Below are positions 11,471-23,149 of a stretch of 64,000 nt of DNA, one piece after another. A program made the translations under genes and the position numbers. Position 1 is the stretch's first letter. The number at the start of each line of letters is the position of its first letter. The stretch covers positions 23,031,501 to 23,095,500 of the forward strand of contig JBAIAC010000026.1 in the NCBI GenBank assembly GCA_037349315.1, in the 5' to 3' direction. The notes beneath the pieces are model-generated. The model saw only the letters and a list, made by a program, of their open reading frames with translations. It searched no databases and was not told the origin of the DNA. The stretch is from Chelydra serpentina. Taxonomy: Eukaryota; Chordata; Testudines; Chelydridae.

Positions 11471-12869
11471 TCAGCTTTCAGACCGGCTTGTGACTGTCCT
11501 TCTCTAACGCCCCCCCCCCCCCCCACCGGTGTAAATGTCGACTCACTTCCCGCTGCCGGGCAGCGCTGCGGTGTCCCCGTTTGATGCCATGACCGGGGCT
11601 GGGGCGCGCGGCCCTTACAACACTGAAGAGCAACGTGTCCTATGGCTTCCCCTCCCCCCCCCTCAGGCAATACTCCCCTTGGCAACAAGATCGGGCCCTC
11701 AACGTGCAAATGAATGGAGAGGCAGTAGGGAATGTTCAGACCCATCTGGTTAAACTTCCATGCACCATCACCCCTCCCTTTCCCCGGACTATTCATCTCC
11801 AAGTGGCCACTACTAATTATATAGCGAGTTCTCCCGTCTTTAACACTAGATCACCTGATCAGTTCCCTCCACCTCTCTGGGCTCAAGGATTTCCTCTGCT
11901 TTGTAACCACAGGTCAGCGCTGTCCTCATTCTGCAGCTTCTCCAGTCTGTCAGTATCTCACCCACAGCTTTCAAGATTTCGTTTAGCTAACCTACAGAGG
12001 AAAAAGGGCACAGGCACTAGGAATGACCTGCTCTGGGTATTTTGAAAGAGCACTCAGGCCTGTATTCTTTTGCATTGGTTAAATGCAACATTATTGCCTT
12101 TGAGCCTGAGAGATGCAACTAGATATGACTAGAGCCCAGGCCTGCCCCCCTAGGAGCCCCAAACTCTCCGATGAAAAGAAGTATGGGGTGGCACAACCAG
12201 GATAGAAGTGCTTTTCAATCCCAGAAGTTCTGGGGTTCTCCCTCCCATGCTCCAAACATACCAGTTTTCTCCAGGCCGGGAACGCGGCACAGAACAGGTC
12301 GCTGTCAACATGGTTATTTTGAGCTAAACATAACTGACCCCAGATCCTCAAATGTTACTAACCCACAAGAGCCAGTCCGTTCAGTGTCAATGCATCCCAA
12401 GGGGCAGGTCATCTTCCTTTGCTAGGGAAGAGATTATCAAGGGTAGCATTGCTTTTACAACAATTAACTTTCTTCTCATCATTTTGCTCTTCAGCACAGT
12501 AATTTCAGTTGTTAAGCATTTGGGAAGGGGTGACCCCAGTGGCCATTACAGTTTGGACAGCCTCGTAAAAAACGGTGTTACTCACTACATAGAATTAAAA
12601 CGACCAGATTTGGTAGTGATTAACTAATGCACATGTTTAAATCATAAACAATAATGATACTGCCTCACTCTGAAAGATTAAAAATGTAATTATTTCTCTG
12701 GGGCTAAATGATTCTTTTTAAGCTCAAGGGATACATTCAAATTACCATTCATAGCAGGGTGCATGTGGATGTGGAGGGAGACAAAGATTCATGTTTCAGT
12801 GAAAGGGAAACATTTTGCTTCATGTGTAGCCCAAGAGAAACAGCGGAAAAGACACAAGGAGATGATAAT
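11471..12869. other. Intergenic between the CpG island and the CEBPA 3' end
   Basis: This is mixed-composition sequence with no recognisable exon or repeat family. A poly-C run sits at 11510-11524. It may include enhancer sequence for CEBPA but nothing here proves that. Confidence 0.45.
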
Positions 12870-12885
12870 GGTAGAATATATACTG

Positions 12886-12891
12886 TTTATT
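12886..12891 (-). terminator. CEBPA: Candidate CEBPA polyadenylation signal
   Basis: AATAAA on the minus strand lies about 1.6 kb beyond the CEBPA stop. That is compatible with the roughly 1.3-kb 3'UTR known in mammals. A nearer ATTAAA variant exists at 14355-14360 and would give a short 3'UTR. Sequence alone does not decide between them. Confidence 0.4.
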
Positions 12892-12953
12892 TATGAATGT
12901 AACCAGGATTTCGACAAACTTTATATGCAGTTTTTTCGGGTTCATAATTCACC

Positions 12954-12954
<1 letters not shown>

Positions 12955-12993
<39 letters not shown>

Positions 12994-13081
12994 TATAGAT
13001 AGATGATTAGGTAGAGAGCTATCGATATAGATATCTATACACATACACACATGCACACACGCACACACACACACACACGCA
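12955..13081. repeat. (TG)n ... (CA)n inverted microsatellite
   Basis: A TG run (about 12957-12996, passing into TGTGTATAGATAG) faces a complementary CA run (about 13029-13079, starting ATATCTATACACATACACAC). The arms are about 45-50 bp and the spacer about 30 bp. In RNA either strand could fold into a long hairpin. Simple alternating sequence on both sides is also Z-DNA-prone. Confidence 0.85.
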
Positions 13082-14527
13082 GGCAACATAGCTTTCCAGA
13101 TATCACACTTGCAAACAACATTAATTCTCCTTCAACTTGTACATTTCTCCAATTACCCATATTTGAAATGGACTCCTCTTATTTTCCCTCTCTCTCAGGT
13201 TATAAGGAAAAGCACCGGCTGGTTAAAAGTGCTCGCTAGCAGTGGGTTTGTTTGTTGTTTCCCTCTCCCTTGGGAGGATCCAGAGTCCAGGGGGGCTGCA
13301 GTTAACCAGCAGCACAGCCTTCCTCCACCTCCACCCCAAAGGGAATGAAAACCCACAGACACTGGATGTGACCTAGCCCCCACTCCCAAGGTAATCAAAT
13401 CTCAGACACCCCGGAGGTGGAGACTTTGGGGTTATTAGGAGGCATCCTGCCCCCTAAGGAAGCCATAACCAAAAATGCTGCAGCACAAGGGCATGATCTC
13501 TCTGCCACCAGATAAGAAAGTGGTGATGGCAAGGATCTAAGCAATACAATAAAATAAAGTGTGGCTAGTATACACAGAAGGGTATCACATTACATGAAGC
13601 ACAGCTTGGACAGAAGAGACAGACTTGGAGAGGGGCTTAATAGCCTCGAACAAATAATATACAGGGAAAGTTCGTAGTAAATACCCGCATCGATAGGTAT
13701 TTATGGGTTTGTGCTTCGCCGTGTCACCACATACAGTACAGGCATTGCTGCTCTTCGTTTTGGTTAAAGGAGAATATTAAGGACTCCTTCGCTAGGTGCT
13801 GTTCCCTTTCAGTCCTGGATTCCTGTCCAACAGGTCTCCTCTAACAATGGGGGAGAGGGGGAAACAATCCGTTTGCACTGCCCCCAGAGTCCACCAAACC
13901 CTCCCCCCGTACAAAGGACTGGGAGAGATTCACCCGAAAGGCAGCAGCACTGACAGGGGCAGAGTCTGGATTGCACTCAGCTTTCACTCACCTACTGATC
14001 AACGAGCTAAACAACAGGCATATACATTCTCCCCAAGTTGCTTGTAATGTCTCACCCACTTTTCTTTCTGTCAGAGCTTCCTGTGACCCCCACCAATCAG
14101 ACCCCCCTGGGGAGGAAGACACACAAGTTCCCCCAGCCAGTACCAATTATGCCCCAACCCCACCAAGAGCACAGGGCCCTACCCGTTTGCTCAGCTGTCA
14201 GGCTGAGGTGACCAGAAAGCCCACAGAGCTTTTGCAACCAACTTTTAAGGCACAGCGTGGGTTGTCTTTACCCTGTAGACACGTGGGCGTTTTCTCTTTC
14301 TTTTCAAAGCACACGCTTTTCAGCTTATTCGTGTCGTTCCTAAGGCACGGACGGTTTAATACTACAGCTGCCTGGATTCTTGTATCGGTCAATAATTAAA
14401 AACCAAACCCGCCCATGAGACAAGCTGAACCGCAGCTCTCGACCCCGGCCGGGCTCTGAATATGGCACCGAGAGTTTGCAAAGGTCTGAGTTTGTTGGAG
14501 AGGGGCGGGAGGTGGGGCCGGGGTGTC

Positions 14528-15499
14528 TCACGCGCAGTTGCCCATGGCCTTGACCAAGGAGCTCTCGGGCAGCTGTCTGAAGATGCCCCTGAGTGTCTCC
14601 AGCTCCCTGGTGAGCTGCTCCACCCGCTTGCGCAGCCGGTCATTGTCACTGGTGAGCTCCATCACCTTCTGCTGCGTCTCGGCGTTGCGCTGCTTGGCCT
14701 TGTCCCGGCTCTTGCGCACCGCGATGTTGTTGCGCTCCCGACGCACCCGGTACTCGCTGCTGCTCTTGTCCACCGACTTTTTCGTCTTGCCCCGATGATC
14801 CGCGGGCATCAGCTTGAGGGCGCCGGCGGCGGGCAGGCTGCTCGGGTGGTGCGGGTGGTGCGGGCTGGGCACCGGGGTGGGAGGCGGCGTGGGGTGCCCC
14901 GGCTGGAGGTGCATGGTGGTCTGCGCGCAGTGGGCGATCTGGTACTGGAGATGGGACGGGTGCTGCTGCTGCTGCTGCTGCGGGAGGTGCGGGTAGAGGG
15001 CAGCCAGAGCCGCCTGCTTCCCCTCCGCGTCCTCCCGGGGCTCCTGCTTAATCACCAGGGGCCGCAAGCCGGGGGCAACGATGCGCTCGTACAGGGGGTC
15101 CAGCTTGCTGTCCGTGTAGCCGGCCAGGCTGCCGAAGAGCGGCTGGTGCTGCGGCTGCAGCGGGTGCCCCTGCCCCAAGGCGGCGGCGCTGGCCCCGTGC
15201 ATGCCGTGGAAGTCGAAATCCCCGGCCAGGGCGGCCTTGGCTTTCTCCTGCTGCTTGCTGTGCTGGAAGAGGTCGGCCAGGAACTCGTCGTTGAAGGCGG
15301 CCGGGTCGATGTAGGCGCTGATGTCGATGGAGTTCTCGTTCTCGCAGATGTCGCTCAGCTCCGCGCCTCCCGCAGCAGGTGTCGCCGCCGAGGGAGCCTC
15401 TCTGTAGCTGTAGGCGCTGCCGGGCTGCGGGGTCTGGAAGTGGCTGCTGCTGCTCATCGGCGGCCGGGAATCGACCTCGTAGAAGTTGGCTTGCTCCAT
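14528..15499 (-). CDS. CEBPA: CCAAT/enhancer-binding protein alpha
   Basis: This is a bZIP transcription factor that drives terminal differentiation of myeloid cells, adipocytes and hepatocytes. It acts in the nucleus as a dimer on CCAAT-type sites. The intron-free frame gives 323 aa, against 358 in human. I chose the ATG at 15499 ([14 protein letters not shown]) because it aligns with the human p42 start. The frame upstream is open back to a TAA at 15764-15766 but contains no ATG. Transactivation element II is at about 62-81 ([17 protein letters not shown]). A SUMO-type motif IKQE lies at 150-153. Proline-directed sites Thr204, Thr208 and Ser212 correspond to the GSK3 region. The basic region is at about 246-270 ([20 protein letters not shown]). 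The zipper leucines are 282, 289, 296, 303 and 310. Met100 (ATG at 15202) lies where the p30 isoform starts. A six-Gln run at 174-179 falls where mammals have a proline-rich stretch. Confidence 0.98.
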   Translation of the reverse strand: MEQANFYEVDSRPPMSSSSHFQTPQPGSAYSYREAPSAATPAAGGAELSDICENENSIDISAYIDPAAFNDEFLADLFQHSKQQEKAKAALAGDFDFHGMHGASAAALGQGHPLQPQHQPLFGSLAGYTDSKLDPLYERIVAPGLRPLVIKQEPREDAEGKQAALAALYPHLPQQQQQQHPSHLQYQIAHCAQTTMHLQPGHPTPPPTPVPSPHHPHHPSSLPAAGALKLMPADHRGKTKKSVDKSSSEYRVRRERNNIAVRKSRDKAKQRNAETQQKVMELTSDNDRLRKRVEQLTRELETLRGIFRQLPESSLVKAMGNCA

Positions 15500-15506
15500 G
15501 GAGTAG

Positions 15507-15524
15507 CTAAACTCTGCCCGGCAT
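15507..15524 (-). promoter_or_regulatory. CEBPA: CEBPA upstream ORF (MPGRV-stop)
   Basis: ATGCCGGGCAGAGTTTAG is a five-codon uORF with a good start context (CACC before ATG). Its stop is followed by exactly 7 nt (CTACTCC) and then the p42 ATG at 15499. The same layout, a short MPG-type uORF 7 nt before p42, is conserved in mammals. There it controls the p42/p30 ratio by re-initiation. Confidence 0.93.
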
Positions 15525-15797
15525 GGTGAAGGGCTCCTGGAATCCAGGGTTTGGGGTGGCGAAGGGGACCCAGGCGGCCGAGTGAAGCTCTCCGAGCCCG
15601 GGGACCGAACACCCCCCTGCGCCGCTGCCTGCGGATCTGGAGTGTCAGCCGCCCTGACTTCCCCTCCCACTTGAATCAACTTGTGCCACTGCTTCCCCTG
15701 CTCTCGGCGAGCCCCTCCCCCCAGCGTGTCCGAATGGGGCTCTCCCTCGCGCTTAACCTGCAATTACTAATGGCTCGACTTGGTCTTCTGCCTGCTG

Positions 15798-15805
15798 TAT
15801 ATATA
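15798..15805 (-). promoter_or_regulatory. CEBPA: CEBPA TATA-like box
   Basis: TATATATA lies about 300 bp upstream of the p42 start, inside the gene's GC-rich 5' flank. A TSS about 25-30 bp downstream on the minus strand would fall near 15770, giving a leader of about 270 nt that contains the uORF. The sequence is self-complementary, so the assignment rests on position only. Confidence 0.6.
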
Positions 15806-16039
15806 CACTCCCGCCAGGGCTGGGATCGCCCTCTAGTGTCCAACCTCCTGCTGGGAACCTTTGACCACAAGGCAGCTGCCAACGCTGCTGGGTCTTAGTG
15901 CCGCTGGTACACGTCCCGGACCGCCCCGGTTAAACGACAAGCCACCCCCTAGCAAGAGATAAGCAAAGTTCAGGGTCCAGCAGCTAGCGCGTATCTGCAC
16001 CTCCCCGGAGAACGATTCCTAACGAATCCCTCCTTTAAA

Positions 16040-16163
16040 TAGGGTGACCAGATGTCCCGATTTTATAGGGACAGTCCCGATATTTGGGGCTTTTTAAAAT
16101 ATGGGCTCCTATAACCCCCCACCCCCTGTCCCGATTTTTCACACTTGCTGTCTGGTCACCCTA
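16040..16163 (+). mobile_element. hAT-like MITE, family A copy 2
   Basis: This 124-bp element starts TAGGGTGACCAGATG and ends CTGGTCACCCTA. It is flanked by the perfect 8-bp duplication CCTTTAAA (16032-16039 and 16164-16171). It sits only a few hundred bp upstream of the CEBPA promoter. Confidence 0.92.
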
Positions 16164-16419
16164 CCTTTAAATCCGCTTTCAGAGGTAACGCGTTGTTTTC
16201 TCCCCTGCAATTGCAAGGCTAGAGAACTCGGACGGAGTTTGCAATTCGCAGAATGCAGCATGTAGTGTTCCCCAATCCCCACCCCCTAGCTTCAAAGACT
16301 GGAACCCCATAGAAGGATGCCGGGTTTAAACCTCTTGGAAAGGTCACGCACCTGGGACACTGATAAGAAGGCCCGTGAAACGTGTCTGGCAGCCCAGGTA
16401 CCAGTGGCCTCCCCAGGAA

Positions 16420-16545
16420 TTGAAATGGGGGGGGTATTCCAATTTACTGGGGGGGGTCACTAAATTGGCATGTAACTAGTTCACAAAACTGGGCGGGGGG
16501 TGTTGGGGAAATTCAGGGGGGGGGTGTAGGGAAATCACTGCCAGG
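16420..16545. repeat. G-run-rich low-complexity stretch
   Basis: Runs of 7-8 G recur (after AATGG, ACTGG, TCAGG and similar). The sequence resembles a decayed dispersed element, but I cannot assign a family. The G-runs lie close to the CEBPA promoter and could form G-quadruplexes on the plus strand. Confidence 0.45.
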
Positions 16546-17526
16546 TACTTTAAGCCCTGCCTTCCTCGTGCCTCCGCAGTGACCGCACAGTGGTCCAAAT
16601 AAAGCAGCACGTTTCCATCATCCACTTAACTCGAGGGTCCTTGCTTACAAATGCGACCTGTTAAGTCCGGGGCACTGCAGAGGAAAGCCTCGATTCCCAC
16701 CATCCGCACGTTTTACAAACACGAGCTGGAAATATTAGCGGGCTCGTGTTTGCCCAAGTATCAAAGGCCATTTTAAGCACCACGTTGGTCCTGGCACAAG
16801 CTGTCCCGTTCCCGCGCGGGCAGCTCCGGGAGCAGCCCAGTTGGAAGACGTTCTCGGCAGCCTGGGTTCAGGTGAGAAACGCCCCCGCGCCGCCCCTTGT
16901 ATTCGTCCCTGTCAATCCCCCATCCGCACACAGGCGCTTCTCCCCGAGCCCAGGGGGAGTCGGACACGTGAGGCCAAACCACCCCCCCCCTGGGCACTAG
17001 GACCCAGCAGGAAAGCCACAACAGGCTGGAGAGAGGCGGAGCCCTCAGGGATGGGGTGAAATCCCGCTTCTCTCCGCGGACTGCGGCTGGCCAAGGGGAG
17101 CCCGCTCGGAACCGGGTTTTTGTTGAATACAATGCACATACCAAGCGCCCCTGTTAGACTGCGCGCGGAGGAGCCCGCTTGGGATACCTGCAGGCGAAGG
17201 TTTAGGGGGATTAAAGCGGCTGAGTTGTAGAGGGGGGTTGCAATGGGACCCGTGTGGTCAATGTTATCTTTACAACGTACAAAGTTCGGTGTGTGACACA
17301 GCAGCGTCTCACGCCTGATAACATCGCCACAGCCAGACATCTGTCAGTCGCTCGGCTCCGCGCACCGGGGCATTGATTAGGTGTCACGTTTATTAGAGGC
17401 CAGGAGAATTGGGGGTTGAAAAGCAGAAATGCCGCAAAACCACCAGGCGGGCCCGCTCCCAAAGCCAGCCGCAGTGTCTGCGGGACTCTTTTCCCCTCTA
17501 CGTTTATTGTGTGTGGTCATTATTCG

Positions 17527-17635
17527 TACGGTGATTTTATAGGGACTGTCCTGATCTTTGTGGCTTTTTCTTATATAGGTGCCAATTACCCGCTACCCCC
17601 TCCCCATTTTTCACACTTACTATCTGGTCATCCTA
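17527..17635 (+). mobile_element. hAT-like MITE, family A copy 3 (internally deleted)
   Basis: The copy lacks about 15 bp near the left end (TACGGTGATTTTATAG instead of the full GGTGACCAGATGTCCCG lead-in) and ends CTGGTCATCCTA. The flanks are a perfect 8-bp duplication, ATTATTCG (17519-17526 and 17636-17643). The ends are therefore the true ends, and the deletion arose inside the element. Confidence 0.87.
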
Positions 17636-20634
17636 ATTATTCGGCTCATTGCCCGGGATTTACACCGCGGGGGGCCCCAGCAATGATACTATGGGTGGTC
17701 TCCCCAACACATTCCTAGCTTGATAGTGTAACGACCGGTCCCGTCAACCTCTGGCTCAACGAAAGGGGAATGTCTCTCTCCTTAACCTTGCCAACCCTGC
17801 GAGCGATCGCTGCCCGTCCCGTGCCTGGGGGGGATGGCACGGCCCTGGTTACTTTCGCAATAGAAAGTCGGCGATGAATGCACGGGCCCTGTGTGTACAA
17901 ATCTGGACCCCCGAGATAACCGGGATGACCGAGTTCCGAAATGCAAACACACCAATCTGGCGCCGCATCGCGCGTGACCCAGCGATCAGCGTTCGCCTCC
18001 GATAAACCCTCAGCGCCCTAGGGTGCTCTGGGGCGGCCCGTCACCGGGTAACCGTGGCTGGGCGCATGCCTCCTGTCTGTGTTTCCTTGAGGGTGTCCCG
18101 GGGGCGCTGAGAGAGGACAGGCATTTCCCAGCCAGCGTGACTTCTCTTCGTGCCCAGTACAGTATGTCCTTACAACAGCTCCTCCCTGGCAAAGCCACAG
18201 CCCTGGTAAGAGAATAGGAGTGTCAGATCTCGGCTTGGGAGGGGTGAGGAGGTACATTATTTCCTTCTCTTGCAAGACAGCCTGTGTATGCCTATGGCTC
18301 CCCTGGGGCTGTGTGGTTCTGCAATCTATCCCATAGAGATCCCACTCTTCCAGCGGACACCTTTGAAACGTGCCTTGATGAAACAAACCTAAGGGCCATT
18401 GGAGTCATGGAAGCAGGTCTAGGTCTAAAAGTGCTAAGGGATGCTGCAGAGACAGATGTGAAAATGGAAGGGGGATGAAACAGTTTATTTTCCTGTTCCA
18501 AAATATTTTTAAAGTACTTGTACTATAAGGGCTAGTGTGTATTTCCCCCTGCTCAATTCCCTGCTCCCAACTAAGAAACCAGAAACTCCTTGCCAAACTA
18601 CCTAGGAGAAAAATATGTTACTTTTTTTTTAAGTCTTCAGTAAGAATCTGATTCTGTAAACTCTTATTCATATCATAGGCCTTGCTTCCTTAGTAATTCT
18701 ATTAACTTCATTGGGATTCTTCTCAGGAGTAAGAGGGGATGTAGGATAAAGTCCTAAAATAGTAGGTAGTTGCTGGCTCAAAAAGTAGTATTAATGGCAT
18801 AAAATTCGGCTATCTGCCATTGTCAATTAATCTTTTGAAGGGAAAATAAAGTTGGAATGTGAGATTAACACTGTTCTTATATTGGATATGTTATATACTG
18901 TGAATCTAAATAAATATTCTCTCTTGTGTGATTAGAAAGAGTAAGAACACTGTGTTCTAATGGTTCAGTTGTACTATAGTCTCCTAGTGGAGAATAGATT
19001 CAGTAATTAGAGCAGGGGAAGAGGCTCATGTGCAGATTTAGAAATGTACATCTCGATTTTCAATATAAATTAAAAAAAATAATGTAAAGTTCATCTTGGA
19101 TTTCTCTGGATACACATTAATTCTTCCTAAAGATTACCAGGATTGATATGAATGCTGCCATGAGTGGAATGAGCCAGTGATCCATATGGAATGCTATCTA
19201 GCAGTTCTTGCACAACCAAAAGTCCACTGGCTTTAATGGGAATTCTGAAGGGCAAATGCAGAATGAGTCCTCTAGTCTCTCACAGAAGCCAGGTCTAGAT
19301 ATCTCAGATGAAATTATAAAACCTCCATACTGCACCTAATTATTCATTACTATACTGTGTGTCCAGATCCTGCTTGCTTTATACAAGTAACCCCATTCAC
19401 AACAAAGAGACTATTTGTTTGAGTCCAGGATTTTGCCCCTTGGGACGAAACATCTCTCTGACTACCAGTTGATGATTAATTTATACCTCAAGGTTTTTAA
19501 GGGCCTTATCCTTCATTGAAGTCAACAGGAATAGGCCCTAACTATTTAAAATGAATGGTCATTGCTGTACTAAGCATCATAAATGTGTAACTAAAATGTT
19601 TGCAATCAAACAACAGTATCTACTAGTGCCCTTAAAACACATTGATATTTTATAACAATTCTGAAGTTTTGATCCAAACCCACAACTTAAAAGAAATTCA
19701 AAGTAAAGGCTGAACGTTTGGGATCATATTCTATTCTTAACTACCATCATTATCTCACAAACAAGCAAACAAAAGTCCCTACAATTAGGCACTTTGGTTT
19801 GCCCAGCATGTTTCTCCTTAGATCTAGTTACATTTTAAATTGACTTTAATATAATGCAAACTAGGTCGCCAGCCTTACACAAATGAGATCATTCTTATTG
19901 TGTTGTTCTTTTTTGTCCTTCACTTTTCTAAGAAACTGAAAACGAATAAACTAGAAAACCTAGCAACTGATAACCTCTCTAGAAGGTATGAATACATATT
20001 TTCACTTCCAAACTTGTGGACGGATAACAGCTCATTTGCAAGAGCGGATTTAAGTCCCCAGACCTATTGGTCTTAGCTAAATGTGTTAAGGAGTTAATGA
20101 ATTCAGCCCAAAAGAGGAAGAATGCCTATTGCATCACTGATCTCTGGAACAGCACTGCTGTCAACTCTTGAGGGTGCTATTCTTCCATCTCACAGTAAGA
20201 TCCTGCTCTCTGATAACTGTAAGGCTAAGGAACTATTAGGAAAAAGGCCCTAGAATTGTAAACAATATTTTAACTAGACAGTTAAACAGTTAACTAGACA
20301 AAATCATTTGTGATTGCTGTTAGTAAGGAGAGGACTGAGAAAATGAAAAGAAAGAGCAGATCGTAATAATTAAAGAATACAAATATATTGTTTTTTTGGT
20401 TTTAAAATCAATGTAGTGGCCCTTAAATGTGCCAGCTTGAGAGCAAAGCAAACCAAAGTCTTTTCTTTTCCCACACTTACCCTTGCAGTCATTTCATACT
20501 CCAGATTCTCATGGACTTCAAAGCAATTTACTTGTGCATATAGCTGCAGGATCCAGTTTGCTTTACATATTGCATGGCCAGTACAATATTCCTCATTCTC
20601 CTACACTTGTATGAAAGTGCACACAAAGTGTAAA

Positions 20635-20735
20635 GCTTATTCTTATTCTATATTCTGTATTGTGGTAGCAACCCAGGAGCCCCAGCCATGGACCAGGATC
20701 CCATTGTACTAGATACATTTATTTTATTACATTGT
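20635..20735 (+). repeat. Dispersed repeat (GGAGCCCCAG-CATGGACCAGGA family)
   Basis: TGTATTGTGGTAGCAACCCA, then GGAGCCCCAGCCATGGACCA, then GGATCCCATTGTACTAG match a repeat frequent in turtles and crocodilians. A further copy is near 47884-47935. Confidence 0.55.
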
Positions 20736-21789
20736 TAAGTAAGAACATTTCACCACCACGAACAGGGCTGCAGAATGCCCTATGTTTGCATGCACAACTA
20801 CTATTGGCATTAATTATAATTGTGTGCATGAACTGGGGGAACGGTAGTTCTGAATAATGAGGCAGTAGATATAAGCAATACTGGCCCATATCTCAATGCT
20901 TCTGCAAATACTTAGTCAATCTGTGTTTCATATTTGAATGCAGTGTGCCCACCTTTCATTAATATAATTGTATTTAACACTTGACAGAAACCTTTAGATG
21001 AACTAACCAGAAAACCTACCCCTGTGTAAATACAGAAGTATATTTTAAGCTATGACATTCAATATTTAATTATTCTGATCAGACCTAAGTTTTTTTTTAA
21101 ATTGGGTAAATTGTTAAAAAAAAAAAAAAAGGCAAAAAAAAAAGCAAACCACTATTTGATGTCCTGCAAAGTACACAATGTCTAATTTTTAATTAACTGG
21201 GTAAACTTTAGCTGTGATCAGTAATATTTGTTTTAGATACTCTGACATTTTACTTTGAAAGTGGTAACGGGGCCAAACAGAGGGAGTCCATAGGAAGAGC
21301 TATTCATCTGACACTCCTTTCTTAAGGTATTGTAAATGTACTGGCTCAGACCTATGCTCTGAGGGCACAGATCTTCCACCCCCCTCTGCAGAAGCAAAAC
21401 AGGTCAGCCACCATTAGCACAATCCAACCTCTCCCTTCCCCTTTCCCCTGCCTATGCAGGGGAAGAGACTAGATGGGTAGGGAAGGGGGGGAATAGGCCT
21501 TCCAAGGGCAGAGCGAAGGGACAGAGACATGCAGAAAAGAGTACAGCTTGATGAACAGCCCTTCCCTGGTGATCCCAGGGGCTGCCCCAGTCAGAGATGG
21601 TGCCTGTTAACGTGACTCAATTGAATCCACACTTCCAGTGTGCCAGGGGCACAGGGTCTTCATCTTATTGAAGACCTGGGGGATCCACCAGGTTGGCAGC
21701 AGGCCATGTAGCCTACTTCATATAGCTGGACCCCATAGTAAAAGAGAAGTTTCCTTGGGAAACCCCCTTCCCCAGAGCTGTCTTCTGGC

Positions 21790-21807
21790 GGGGGGGGGGG
21801 GGGGGGG
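21790..21807 (+). repeat. Poly-G run (18)
   Basis: An uninterrupted run of 18 G is followed shortly by GGGG and GGG. It is a mutable homopolymer and a likely sequencing-error site. Confidence 0.9.
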
Positions 21808-23149
21808 TTTCGGGGTGGGATGATCTGGATCACCATTCCATAACACAGTGAACAGGAACCCTCCCCCCCCCAGATGTGGAGATCCTCAGAGGAATGGTCT
21901 CTACAGACCCAATCCCATGGAAGCCAGCGAACCAGGAGTATCTGAGCACTTGGTTATCCCAATAGTAAAAAAAAATCACTTATAACATGCTAAGTTTGGT
22001 CCAATGAGAGAAAAATTACTTATCATTAGGGATTTATTTTCTTTGGTGCTTACATCACATAGGTGAAAGATGTCAAACCACCATCTTTCCCCATCCAACT
22101 TCAGAATCAATTCTCCCCCTATGTTCCACTCACTCCTTATGCTTTGCCAGTTCTGGCCTCTTCTCAGACCTCCCTCCCTCTGCTGTTTTTGTTGGAGATC
22201 ATTTCTTTGCTGCTGTTGTACCAGCTACCCAGAAACATCTACCAGTTCCCTCTCCCCTGATTACTACTCATCTCTTCAAAACTTGTTTGCAATATGTTAT
22301 CTCCAGTCCTGCAAAATCTGGCCCTAAAACCATAAGCTGTTGACCAGTCATCAAACCACTTTTTATCGTTACCAATCCTTTACTTACACAACGCCTCTTT
22401 TATTAAACTCTTATTTGATTTACCATTTAATAGTAATAAATAGTGTGGAGGGCTTGCCTGAACTATGCAAATAAGCCAAAAGAAAAATTAAATTGACTTT
22501 TCTTAAAAGATATTTCCTTTAAAATAAAGGATCACAGAAAACTGCACTCCTTTCTTTTTTGTTTAATGGCACTTTATGGATTAACAGAATATATAGGAAA
22601 ATATACTTTGTTCTTCTATATTCCAATCCAACCCCCATAGAAGTCAGTGGGAAGACTCTCATTTACTTTAATAGCTGCTAAATAGCTCTACACTTGTTAA
22701 AAATAGTTCATAATACAGAATGTGTGACCATTCCAACATAAAATTAAATTGCATTAAAAAAATTGGAAAAAAACCCTGCATCTTTTCATTTTATTTGCTT
22801 TAGTATATTTAGGTATACAAAAATATTCTTGTAGTAAGCCTGCAGCAGAGATATTTGAATTTGCCGTCTTAATACAATATTTAGACTAGTCGGCTAACCA
22901 TAAAATTGATGTTAGATTACCAGCAGGACCCTGGGATTGAATAAATCTAACCCAAAACAATTCTGTACTTTTAAAAAATCATATTTACAAAAAGTAGGTT
23001 AATGTTGTACATTTTGGGAAGGTCCGTTAAGTAACCAGGAGCCTATTGCTGGTTTAGGTACAACTTCTTATTGATGTTATTGGGATTTAAAATAAAAAAA
23101 AGAAGACAATACCACAGGGCCCTGGATTATCTCAATATCCACCATGGAC

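Larger units (their letters stand above)
12870..14527 (-). other. CEBPA: Probable CEBPA 3'UTR
   Basis: This is the stretch from the stop codon to the distal AATAAA. No splice is expected because CEBPA is a single-exon gene. It holds the long TG/CA inverted repeat at 12955-13081. The 3' end is inferred. Confidence 0.45.
15900..18250. promoter_or_regulatory. CEBPA upstream GC-rich flank
   Basis: CpG-containing sequence is interrupted by two MITEs (16040-16163, 17527-17635). The densest parts are about 16780-17120 and 17800-18110. In human a divergent lncRNA (CEBPA-DT) starts in the matching place. I see no splice-supported exon here, so transcription on the plus strand is only a possibility. 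The many overlapping open frames look like GC-bias artefacts. Confidence 0.4.

Noticed and set aside
14462..15529. 355-codon open frame on plus, antisense to CEBPA
   Set aside because: It is a shadow of the GC-rich CEBPA coding region, with Leu/Val/Gly/Arg-rich sequence and no recognisable domain.
15500..15763. Taking the longer 411-codon CEBPA frame as the gene
   Set aside because: The first codon there is TTG, not ATG. The ATG at 15499 aligns with the known p42 start and follows the conserved uORF.
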